DNA of 10,457 nucleotides from Euperipatoides rowelli (Eukaryota > Onychophora > Udeonychophora > Euonychophora > Peripatopsidae): the NCBI GenBank assembly GCA_003024985.2, contig PXIH01S0063852.1; one strand, written 5' to 3'. Under the pieces are notes generated by a model, which was not told the DNA's origin, searched no databases, and was given only the letters and a program-made list of their open reading frames with translations. Positions 1 to 9,033 of this stretch are shown piece by piece; position 1 is the stretch's first letter, and every line of letters begins with the position of its first letter. The position numbers and the translations under genes were made by a program.

Positions 1-3000
1 ATAAGTTGTACTGGGGATGCACAACATTGAGAGATTTCCCTATCACATTAATGCATCTAGACAAGTGGCCTTAATACTGACTAACGACTATGTTTATGTG
101 AGAAAATTATGGAACTCTTCAACTTGACAAGACAGGACCTAAAAAGAAAAGAACATCCTACACTCATTTAGTAACACAAAAACCATTCAGAGAAATAACT
201 AGAGACTACAGATATAATAAATGAATATTATCTCGCTTGATATCCAGATTTATGAATATCGTAATGCAGCCTATTGCGCGCGCCTAAATAAAAACAAAAT
301 AAATAAAAAATGACTTACTACCTTCTGCTAACTAAATATACCCCTAACACTGACTAGTCTGCACTAAGAAAAATAAATTGATCATGCCATAGTTAAGTTT
401 AGTGAATCATAATGGAGTTTATTAAGGCCATTAGGCCGTGGTTGAATGATTTAAGCATAGAAATAAAATTACACATTGTTTTGAAGGACTCCAAATTATA
501 TAAACTTATTCATTTAATAAAAAATACAAATTACACATTAAAATAAATTGCGTGGTCACTCTAGTTTCCTAACTAATAATTAAATATTGCCGATTTAAAA
601 TAATTACCAGCGCAACACAATGTTTGTCCTTAGAGGCCTCATGAAGGAAACTTGTTACGATCATGAAACACTTTTAAAATTTGGAACTCCGCTCGCAACT
701 TACAAATTATATTTAGTTATAGAAACATCTCTTGGTAACTCTGCGATTGGCATATTCTCCAGGAATCATCAGCAACATGGAAATCTAAAAAATACTGGAC
801 TAGAAATTATTATTCAAGTTTAATTAATCATTCTTTATTCCGAAACCGGACACTTTCATCGGTTTTAACACGGTAAACATTCTTCTTCTCAAGTTGGTGG
901 GTGGCGACTTCCGTCAGCTTACAGCTACCATAATCTAATACTTTCTTACATTCAGCAGTCGCCTACATTTCTTTCAGCATTCAGGATATACGTTAAAACT
1001 GAAACATTTCCTAGCAGGCCTTCTCAGGATAGATGATCAATTTAAGGACTCGTGATTGATTGACTCAAGACTGCATGACTGCGTTGATTAAAAAAATATT
1101 CATAAAAAATAATTCCAGTTTGCCTTTTTATACTTTCATGATCCAGAAATCGGAATCACACAACTTTCGTTTACGCAGGTTTTCACAGTTTTTTCTATTG
1201 TTTTAGAGATTTAAAATTTGTATTAGGATGAGCAGCAATTAAGCATATAGCTCGACTCTTTACCAAGCATTGTTCCAAAAATTAGTAACATTTCTCCAAA
1301 GGAGCTACCTGTGGTTTTTCATCAAAAGTTCCCAGTGTGCAATATTAAACGCTAATGCGGAGTGCGGAGATGACGATCGATGAAGTGATAATACAACAAA
1401 GTTCATGATAAGATCAGCATCACAGCATGAAGCTGATTTAACAATAGTAAAAATCACTCAAGCAAGAATGTCCAAGCTTGCATTTATATTGTTCAAATAG
1501 TCCCATAATGTTTATAAGGATGTAAACTATTATTATTGAACATGCACATTAAGAAAGTTTGTTTTAATCATAGTTCATATAATGTGTATAAAGGTTAACA
1601 ACAACTAAGACGGCATTATAAACGTAAAGTAAAAACAGCATCCTAACTCATATTAAAAGAGTGACCAAAAACATTTGAAATAAAATAATATAAAATAAAC
1701 AAGCTAACTTTGACCAGCAATAATTAAACAAAGTAAAATATTAATTTCATAACGCAATTAGAGTGATTAAATAAAAGAACCCAATAAAACATACAATTTA
1801 ATTCAGAGAAAAATGAAAAAGATAAACACAGTGGAAAACGCCTGTGATCCGACCGCCCTGTTCCAAGCTTTACTGAGCGCTGGTATAAAGTGTTCCGCAT
1901 GTATTTTAGAAAGGTGGGGCAGGAGGTAAGGAGGCAATACTTTACTCTCAATCAAAAAACAAGGAAATAAAAATGTCACTAATAAAATTTTGATACAGTT
2001 TAAATTTTAAAAATTTAAATAAAGCATACAGACATAAAGAACACATTACATCCCGATCTCAAAGGAAGAGAACCCACTTATGCCAGATAACAATTGATTT
2101 AAAAATAAAAATGGCAGCAATCAAAAAGTACAATATTAAATAAAAATAACAATATGCAATAACAGGAGATCAAAAATTAAAATTTGGTTCAATTTCAACC
2201 CAATAGAATTTAACAACAGACATAATTAAACGGTGGTGAAGTGATTTAGAAATGTATGGAATTAAAAATTAATTCATACTTTATTATTGAATTAAAGGAA
2301 TTATTTAAAAGACTTATTAGTCTAAAATTAAAGGTTACGAAACATAATTGGGTGAGGACCAACTACGTTGAAAAGATTCAATGTAGTAATTGATTTAAGA
2401 TTAGGATGAAATAAGATTGTTTAATTTCATATTTAGAAATTCACAAAGTGGATTACTATAATACACACCACTTAATCTAATGAATTGAACTCCTTTACCC
2501 AGGGTGGTAAAAGTTTTGATGTCAACCCGGAGCAAAAATTAAACTTTGACCTTCACCAACTAATGAAATCAGCCTGCGGACACACAACTAAGTGCAGTTA
2601 ACCTCCAGTACGCAAGTCAAAAAAAAAAAAAAAAATTCCGAGATTTCTACTTACACAGGACAATGATGAACTCATAATGAAAAAAAATTCAAAGGATATC
2701 AACGATCAGATGGATGAGAAAAAGGTTTATTAAGAAAAAAATCACCATGGTTGCATTGCCATTTGAATGCAAAAAATGTCACACAGCCCAATCGCAATGA
2801 GAGACATCACTAATGTATTCAATCTCTTGTGATGTGCCCAACGGTGTCACAGAAAGGAGTCATATGTGGGAGCGTGTTTGAAGTTTGAGGGCGACAGGCT
2901 GTCCCCATACTAAAAGGAAAAAGTACTCATCCAAAAGTCGGACCAAAATCCAAAAATTCACACTAGAGTTCACCAACATCACATGCAAATAAAAAAACTC

Positions 3001-3171
3001 TCCTTGACAGAATAAAAAATACAATTTAATGAAAATATTACAGCAAGGGTAAGTAAGATATTGTTTAAAAATAAGACCATGCACAAAAGGTGCATACGTA
3101 CATCAGTAACAAAAACAATTTGGTCAAAAACATGCAAATTTTTATATCTACAAGAAATTCACATCTTAACT
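1..3171. other. AT-rich non-coding region
   Basis: No coding region is supported here. Open frames are short, low in complexity and lack recognisable motifs, and all frames are closed frequently. The sequence is dominated by A and T runs. Small details are a GCGCGCGC run at 276-283, a 7-bp tandem TGCGGAG at 1356-1369 and a 17-base poly(A) at 2619-2635. I saw no tRNA-like A and B box pair, SINE head, CRISPR array or long inverted repeat by eye. From about 1550 onward A clearly exceeds T on the plus strand. It could be intergenic or intronic; a diverged old repeat could escape visual inspection. Confidence 0.6.
2619..2635 (+). repeat. poly(A) run of 17 bases
   Basis: An uninterrupted run of 17 A follows a slightly less AT-rich stretch. 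It could be the tail of an old retroposed copy on the plus strand, or simply a slippage-expanded homopolymer. No target-site duplication or recognisable SINE or LINE body is evident upstream, so the plain reading is a mononucleotide repeat. Confidence 0.8.
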
Positions 3172-3576
3172 TTACTTTTTACATCTGTGACAATGACTGC
3201 CACACCCTCTATCTTCATTCTTAGTGTTCTTCATGAACTGACTGAATTGTAACCTCATATCACAGCCTTCACAGGACCTGTAATCATGCCCTAAAATTCC
3301 AGACAAGGAACACCTTCTCTGTTGATGGGGGTGTCCTCTACCTGGGTTGAGGTTTGCGTGATTGCTGTGGAATTGACCAGAACTGGCATTAAGACTCTCT
3401 TTGACACTCTTAATATCAATACTCAATTTTTCAACGTTTTTGTTTAACTTTTGCAATTCACCCTCCATTACACTAATTAACCCATCAGTCCAATGCCAGT
3501 TGACATCTTTCTCCTGCAGGATTCTCCCCAGCTCATCCCTCTCCATACCAACATACTTAGAATTTCCACTTGCCAT
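3172..3576 (-). CDS. Unrecognised 134-aa coiled-coil, Cys/His-rich protein with degenerate CCHC zinc knuckle
   Basis: This intact single-exon ORF runs from ATG at 3576 to TAA at 3174-3172. The start has a strong Kozak context, with A at -3 and G at +4. Residues 1-32 are polar and charged. Residues about 33-63 show spaced I, V, L and M positions typical of a short coiled coil. Residues 64-88 are rich in Ser, Asn, His, Gly and Arg. Residues 89-102 fit the spacing C-X2-C-X4-H-X4-C of a retroviral-type zinc knuckle, except that the second ligand is Ser92 (C89, S92, H97, C102). Further cysteines sit at 105, 125, 129 and 132, with His128 and His130, just before a KK end. A coiled coil followed by a zinc knuckle resembles Gag or LINE ORF1 nucleic-acid-binding proteins, so a transposon-derived or domesticated origin is possible. 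That is inference from architecture; I do not recognise the family. A variant poly(A) signal (ATTAAA, minus strand) lies at 3030-3025. It could also be one exon of a larger gene, or chance. Confidence 0.5.
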   Translation of the reverse strand: MASGNSKYVGMERDELGRILQEKDVNWHWTDGLISVMEGELQKLNKNVEKLSIDIKSVKESLNASSGQFHSNHANLNPGRGHPHQQRRCSLSGILGHDYRSCEGCDMRLQFSQFMKNTKNEDRGCGSHCHRCKK

Positions 3577-6298
3577 ATTTCAATGATTTTAATGGCGTGA
3601 GCAATAACAGTGCAGACTAAAATTTATTGACTATCTAACTCATTACGGGTGCCCATACAAACTAACTAAATATTTATAATACATTTAAAAATTTTAAATA
3701 CAGTGAAAAAAAAATCAATTTTATTATAGGCTAAACGATCTAAAAAATAATGACTATTATTCACAACGTTTGAGATCCAGAATCCTAAAAAAAAAAATAT
3801 TTATTTTGTAGCATTACTATAACAGATATGGTGCAAGAACTGAATTAAGATATTAAAAAAAATAAAATAAAAAGGTTAAAATAAATTTGAAATAGTGTCC
3901 GGTATAAAAATTATCATTTCAGAACCGAGTTTTATTGGTAAATGTCAAACGGGACACCATCTTGTTTTTATGGAAAGCAAGAAAACCTGGCACACTCAAA
4001 ACAAAACTCCAAAGAAAAGTTTAATTGACAGTTGAAAGTAGATGGAATGAGTAAAAACAGCAAAAAAAAAAGTTAACAAAATTTAAAAAAAATTGAAATT
4101 CGAAAATTTAGCACATTTTTGTACTACTTTAAAATTCAATGAAAAATTAAGAAAGTGAAAAAAAATCCTCGTCATGAATCAAAGATCATACACGCATGAT
4201 TAAACAATATTTTAATCATAATTTACAAAAAAAAATCCCATCCAAATCCAACAAGGTGTGTGATTACAGTGCCCAAAACTAACAGTACTATGTTTAAGTA
4301 CTCACGCAACTTGTCACGAAAACAGTCAATTCGGCCAACTCCCTACAAGCTGACAGAAGACAAAAATATACTGTGGATAAAAAAAAAAACATTTATCCAC
4401 CAAGATTTTATCAGAATCTTACATTTACTAAACATTGCTCCAATAGCAAACAGTAAAAACCACATGTGACAAGTCCAAACTTTAAGAATTTTAGAACGGC
4501 ACACAAGATGGAAATGGATCACATACATTACTTTAATTAACAAGAAAAAATCTGAATATCTTTGGTTCACGATCAAAAAATCCAAATTTTTTAAAAATTT
4601 TAAAATTTTACATTCACGTCTATGTTGACATAAAATCAATATAAATTACAACATAAAAGGAAATTGTCAATCTTAAATAAAATACGGTTTAATGATGTCT
4701 TGTCAATAATTACAATATTTGTAATAAAAAAAATGAAATAAAATTCAACTCGAGATTTGACAAGCTGCATTTTGCCAAATTTAAAAAGTATACTGAACGG
4801 CTAGATTGACGTAATAATTTATGAAAACTTACAAACTCACATTTGAACTTGGGAAAGCTTAAACATTATGGATAAAAAAAAATTAAGAACGAAATTAGCA
4901 CAATCCAACATGTACAAAGTACATTACTAGAAATATTTTAAATTTAAAGATATGTTTAATGTACTTTAAACTTTACAAAGATAACGAATTTGAAAAACTG
5001 AACTGATTTACAAAACTTTAATAAATCCTTCGGATGCCATGGTGAAGAATTCAAATACTTTACTTAAAACAACTATAACAGACTTCAACAGCATTACACG
5101 TTTAAATTATAGCAAACATTTTATATAGGGAGGGCCTTCATTTAAATTGCATAAAAGAAAACGGAAGCTCAACATTTTATTCACTTTGAACATTATTCAC
5201 ACATCCTTATTTTACTTGGCAAACACAAATTTACTTTGCCCAAACATTCGCAGGAAAACGTAAATCAGAAAGTAAATCTTAAAAAAAATTAGATAACATT
5301 TTACAAAAGAACTGAGAGTTTTTCAGATGTAACATTATAAGGCAATTCTATCTATTAATATTTTTAGTCTTAATGACTCTACAAAAACTGGAAATTTTGA
5401 TATTGTTTGATACCTGTACCTTGTTTTATAATTCACCCATGTCTTATGATATACCATAATTAGATTCAACAACATTTTCACTTATTCTATCAGTAAAAAT
5501 TTAATTTCCAACATTCTTAATTATCACCATCTTAAGGTATTTTTACCCATTCAATATTCCATTCTTAATTGACTCTACAAAATTGCTCATCATATTAATA
5601 TGAGTATGCAAGTTTGTTTGAGAAATAACTGTAGCATATTTAAAGATATACTTCTTTAACTATGACACACACTACGATGACATAATATGTTTAAATGTGA
5701 AAATGTTACCTTTTTAGCAGAAAGTTCAAAATAATTTAAAAATCAATACATATTTCATTTTTAATAATCTGAACATCAACAAATTAATCAGACCATTTTT
5801 ATCCATGCGAAACACAGATATTCTTTTCTGTAGATTGACTTCTTGACACAACAGATTTTATTTCATTTTTTGACCAGTTTTCCTAAATCTTCAAACAAGG
5901 GTTTAATAGGTTTGTTAACATCCATTTGTTCAATAGGAAACTATTATCATTATCCACCAGACATCCACTACAATCATTATTTTCCCCACTCATATCTTTG
6001 TAACATGTATGATTTATACAATATGTTCTGGATTTAATCCATAAGTAGCCTACTTGCAGGTCATTTTATTTACATATTTTTCGTTAGAATCTGACCAAAA
6101 AAAGGAATGAAAAAGTGAATTCCATACAAAAAATTTAGATTAAAAATATATGTCTAAGAAAAAGGAGATATTGTTTTCCTTATTATTTTCAAACTGATAG
6201 ATCTTAAAAGATTTATTATTATGTCCCTGACCATATCAAATATGGACATTAGCCTATATTAATATCATCCTTGACAATTTCTAGAATAATCTTTTTAG
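3577..6298. other. AT-rich non-coding region
   Basis: No gene is supported. Open frames here are short and lysine-, asparagine- or phenylalanine-heavy, as expected from AT-rich non-coding DNA, and opposite-strand pairs such as those around 4260-4639 are mirror images of the same low-complexity sequence. A exceeds T on the plus strand up to about 5300 (34 A against 17 T in 3841-3900), and T exceeds A afterwards (27 T against 16 A in 5401-5460). Mixed A/T homopolymers are frequent, for example around 4585-4610. It may be intronic or intergenic. Confidence 0.6.
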
Positions 6299-6301
6299 AA
6301 A

Positions 6302-6508
6302 AATCAAGGGAAGAAATCGTTGTATTCGACTATAGTTAAAAAGTCTAATATTATANAAGAAAATCTAATAAAGGAAGATACATACCAATCCGAAATTAAT
6401 TCTCAGAGTGTTTTAAAAATTTCTAGTTCTCTGACGGAAAAAGATCAGAATAATAATTTGTATTCGAGTTCAAGATCAGTTGTTTACAAATGGTCAAATG
6501 CTATATGA
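6302..6508 (+). pseudogene. ORF fragment upstream of LINE, possible ORF1 remnant
   Basis: A frame without stops runs from just after a TAG at 6296 to TGA at 6506-6508, with one ambiguous codon at the N of 6356. Its usual initiation codon is lacking; the only start-like codon near the left is TTG at 6320. The translation is polar and rich in Ser, Asn, Lys and Glu, with no zinc knuckle, RRM or coiled coil that I can recognise. The next frame overlaps it from ATG 6498. Position just upstream of the endonuclease suggests the 5' part of a LINE ORF1, but composition alone could give such a frame by chance, and it may lie outside the element. Confidence 0.25.
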
Positions 6509-6653
6509 TGACCCTAACTTTGTCTTTTGGCAGCAGATGGGGGAGCTGGGTCAGTCGTTCAACGAGCTAGCCGTTCAACGAGCTAGCGTGTCGTGTCGTC
6601 GCCAGTTAGTTCCGATAATGAATGAATGGAGCAAGAAGATCCCAAGGTTGTGA
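6498..6653 (+). pseudogene. Short frame through the GC-rich block at the LINE 5' side
   Basis: From ATG 6498 to TGA 6651 there are 51 codons. The first 20 or so look protein-like (MLYDDPNFVFWQQMGELG), after which the frame runs through a tandem 16-bp duplication. Since 16 is not a multiple of three, the duplication itself shifts the frame, so upstream and downstream parts cannot both be in the ancestral frame. The block is strikingly GC-rich for this window (36 of 60 bases in 6541-6600 are G or C). Either it is ORF1 coding sequence damaged by the duplication, or it is a 5' UTR with promoter function and the frame is accidental. I cannot decide from the sequence. Confidence 0.25.
6556..6587 (+). 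repeat. Perfect 16-bp tandem duplication
   Basis: The unit CGTTCAACGAGCTAGC occurs twice head to tail, at 6556-6571 and 6572-6587, without mismatch. It lies in the GC-rich block of the LINE 5' side, directly after TCAGTC (6551-6556), which fits the arthropod initiator consensus TCAKTY. Short tandem units in a LINE 5' UTR are known to occur in several families, but a simple replication-slippage duplication explains this equally well. Confidence 0.85.
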
Positions 6654-6875
6654 CGGAAAAAGAGTTTGAAAACTTGTTGCCGTATGAACTTAAGGTATTA
6701 AGACTTAAGATGCAGTAAGCTAAAAAGCTAAAAAAATTAAACTGTGCTTATTAAATCCTCTCTAGAAAATAAATCTGAAACCAGCACAGTAAAGGTAAGA
6801 GGTGCAGAAATTGATTTAGATAAAGTAAAGGCTAAAGTTAAAGAGCCTAGTCGTTCTAATTTAAAAAATACATAA
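6587..6875 (+). pseudogene. Lysine/glutamate-rich ORF1-like C-terminal remnant
   Basis: Two collinear frames preserve charged, protein-like sequence. The first (6587 to about 6745) is broken by TGA at 6623 and TAA at 6716; between them, from ATG 6626, are 30 codons with the motif ENLLPYELKVLRLKMQ, then a basic AKKLKKL stretch after the TAA. The second frame takes over at about 6744 and stays open for 43 codons to TAA 6873-6875, with alternating acidic and basic residues. Location immediately before the endonuclease and the charged composition fit the end of a LINE ORF1 or the start of ORF2. No CCHC knuckle is present. The assignment rests on position more than on a recognised domain. Confidence 0.4.
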
Positions 6876-6887
6876 ATTAAAATTTTA

Positions 6888-7553
6888 ATGGCGGATCTAA
6901 ATTCAGTAAAGCTCAACTCTATTAATGTAAAGTCAATTAATTCAAGTAAGAAAGCTTCCATAATTTTAAATTGCATTACTAGACAGTCTCCTAGAGTGAT
7001 ATTATTGCAAGAAACGAGGCGAGAGGCGGAGGAGATTGGAAGATGATAGAGTATGGATTAAGGTTTAAAAACAGTATAAAATATATGAAAACCGTACAAA
7101 TGGATGTATGCAGGGACTTGCTATTCATGTTTCAAAGAAATTATTTGGAATTAAATTAATTAAATCATTTGGAGAGCATATTATGCTGTTAGAAATGGTG
7201 TTTGGTCTGAAAACTATTTTGGTATTTAATGTTCATGTCCCGAATTCTATTCTCTTCTTTGCTTCGCTATTAAAGATGTTGAAACCCCTGTGTTAATTAT
7301 TGGAGATTACAATATCAATAAGGAATGTAAAGAAAGAACGAGTGAATCAAAAATTTATGGATTGCTTTCCTTTAATTGATGTTGCTATTTTGAAGGACTG
7401 TCTATGGTCAGGACCAGAAGAGATGAGAGATCAGCGAATAGGCTGGATAGGGTTTGGGTTTCCTTAATGCTGGATTTTTTTTATGAACTTGAATACCAGG
7501 TAGTGTCTTTTTCATACCATGTTATGCTGAAGCTTTCCTGTATTGTGAGATAT
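6888..7553 (+). pseudogene. APE-type endonuclease domain of LINE ORF2 (broken)
   Basis: The domain belongs to the exonuclease-endonuclease-phosphatase fold and normally nicks the insertion site. Visible pieces in order: the N-terminal SINVKSIN segment (from 6915) where the family has its metal/phosphate-binding Asn; ILLQET at about 6999-7016, with catalytic Glu at 7011-7013; GLAIHVSKKL (from 7111) and the LVFNVHVPNS strand in a second frame; IIGDYN at 7296-7313, the usual GDFN motif with F to Y; a WSGPEEMRDQ segment; ANRLDRVWVS near 7437-7466; and VSFSYH at 7503-7520. The last motif is normally SDH, so the catalytic Asp is replaced by Tyr (TAC at 7515-7517). Frames switch near 7040, 7265, 7365 and 7425, with a TAA at 7066. 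The domain is dead on both counts. Confidence 0.85.
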
Positions 7554-8192
7554 GTTAATAACAAATATCTCAGAGTAGGGATTTCTCCTCAGTGGACTGT
7601 TGATTTGATTGACAAGTTTAGGCTAACTACCACATATAATGATCTGATACTTCTGTCGTGTGTAGATGAGCATATTTTATGGTCGTTATATAAAATGTCT
7701 GCATATAGGTTTATAGTTGATGTTGTGTTTAATGACAAGAAATTAATTGATAAGGAGATTTTGTCAAATAAAGAAATGTTGAACAGAATGGTGAACAATC
7801 CCATGTAGTCTGATGAGGATATTTTGAGAATACAATATTTATAAATGAATATCTTTTAATGGTCAAAACTAAGGATATATTATTGAAGTGTAGAAATGAT
7901 GTACCTCTTGTCGATCTCCATGGTGGAAGCTTCTTTCTGTATTGAAGAAGAGAAATGGATCTTCCAATGTACAGACATTGAGAATTGGTAAACAGCTATA
8001 TGATAATGATATTGATATTGTCAAGAATGCCCAGTTTCATTTTGTGGGAATGGTGCAGGAAACCTTTCAGGTTAGAAGGAATGTAGATATGTTCCAAATC
8101 AATAAGAAATTAGAACCTTATAGAATTTTTACTTCAAATAATGTGCCAGATGTTAGTTCTGAGATTACACTTTTGAATTTTGATATATCTAG
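7554..8192 (+). pseudogene. Linker between endonuclease and RT of LINE ORF2
   Basis: The frame of the last endonuclease motif continues open to TAG 7806-7808. It has W and hydrophobic positions of the sort found in LINE linkers, but no motif I can name. Positions 7809-7941 have stops in all frames and no clear coding trace. A new frame then runs from about 7942 to TAA 8200-8202 (KKRNGSSNVQTL, then IGKQLYDNDIDIVKNAQFHF). This resembles the pre-RT region of LINEs, where a short strand pair with a Gly-Lys turn precedes the RT domain. The intermediate gap may contain several small indels. Confidence 0.6.
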
Positions 8193-9033
8193 AGTGAATT
8201 AACAACAGTTATTAAATCTTCTAAAGTTGGATTTTCTCCAGGTCCAGATAGATTAAGTTATATGTTTTATAATGTGATGAAGGCTGGAGAGTTGGAGTTG
8301 TTAAAAGGGTATATGGATCAACTACTTAAAGAAGAGGTAGATGAACTGTGTCTAGTCACATATAATTCTTGTTTTATCAAAATAATTCCAAAAGAAAAAA
8401 ATTCAGAGTTGTGCATTACAGATATAGATAAATACAGACCTATTGCCTTAATCAATTCTGATGTCAAGCTCTTGCAGAAAATTTTATTGAAGAGAATCAC
8501 TNNAGCAGTATTTATGAAGCTCCCAGAAGGACTATACAGAGTTAAGGGACAGACTAGTTCTAAAGCTTTGATGATTCTTCATGCTGTTTTCAGCTTGAGA
8601 TATAAGAAGAGTAGGTCAGATAATGATTAAAGTGGACATGTCAAATGCTTTCACATTTGTCAATATCACCTACCTTCAGGAGATTCTATATGGATTAATA
8701 GGTAATAATAGAACTTCAAGATTAATTATTTATCTAATTAAGAACAAATCTATAGCATTTCTGAATAATAAAATTTATTCCCATTTTGATGGGTTGGAGG
8801 GTGCAATTATACAGGGGTCCCCCCTTTCGTCATTAATGTATTCTGTCTATATGAATGATTTGTATGCAAAGTTGAAGAAAGTTACTAAAGGAATCTGGAT
8901 CCTGAATAAATTATTAAAAGTGAGCATTGTGACTTACATTGATGATCTTAATGTAATGGTTTCTACTATGTCCAAGGTTACAAGTGTCTATAGAGTTCTT
9001 AAAATAATTTTGTGCAAACTACTGGTTCCAAAA
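8193..9033 (+). pseudogene. Reverse transcriptase domain of LINE ORF2 (frameshifted)
   Basis: The first part, in one frame from 8193 to TAA near 8628-8630, has KSSKVGFSPGPDRLSYMFYN (8214-8273), the LINE RT-1 block, then FIKIIPKEKN and YRPIALINSDVKLLQKIL, the RT-2 blocks. Two Ns fall at 8502-8503 inside this part. The frame changes near 8620, and the second part from ATG 8623 carries motif A (IKVDMSNAF, Asp at 8635-8637), motif B (IIQGSPLSSLMYSVYMNDL, QGSPLS at 8812-8829) and motif C (VTYIDDLNVMV, YIDD at 8935-8946). All three catalytic aspartates are present. The usual LINE motif C is YADD, so Ile at the second position is a variant. The frame is lost again near 9010, where a neighbouring frame takes over before the TAA at 9034-9036. 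Confidence 0.88.

Noticed and set aside
620-823. Plus-strand 67-codon frame
   Set aside because: No motif, no periodic or domain-like pattern, surrounded by stops; length is within chance for this window.
1724-1951. Minus-strand 75-codon frame rich in F, L and C
   Set aside because: It is the complement of A-rich plus-strand sequence; the apparent hydrophobic stretch comes from T-rich composition, not a credible membrane protein.
2747-2800. 17-codon ORF with perfect Kozak ATG and a CKKC pair (FECKKCH)
   Set aside because: Too short to support as a gene; no second half of a zinc finger follows and no further exon is evident.
2860-3084. Minus-strand 74-codon frame downstream of the Cys/His-rich ORF
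   Set aside because: Low-complexity hydrophobic translation of A-rich DNA, no motif and no sign of splicing to the neighbouring ORF.
3895-3959. GTGTCC ... GGACAC inverted hexamers about 50 bases apart
   Set aside because: Only six paired bases extend cleanly; no terminal repeat or target duplication supports a MITE.
4260-4639. Opposing frames on both strands
   Set aside because: They overlap each other as mirror images, are biased to K/N or F/I, and show no domain.
5843-6037. Plus-strand 64-codon frame rich in Y, H and N
   Set aside because: Composition explained by T- and A-rich DNA; no homology-like motif.
6737-6976. Minus-strand 79-codon frame
   Set aside because: Shadow of the LINE ORF1/ORF2 coding trace on the plus strand.
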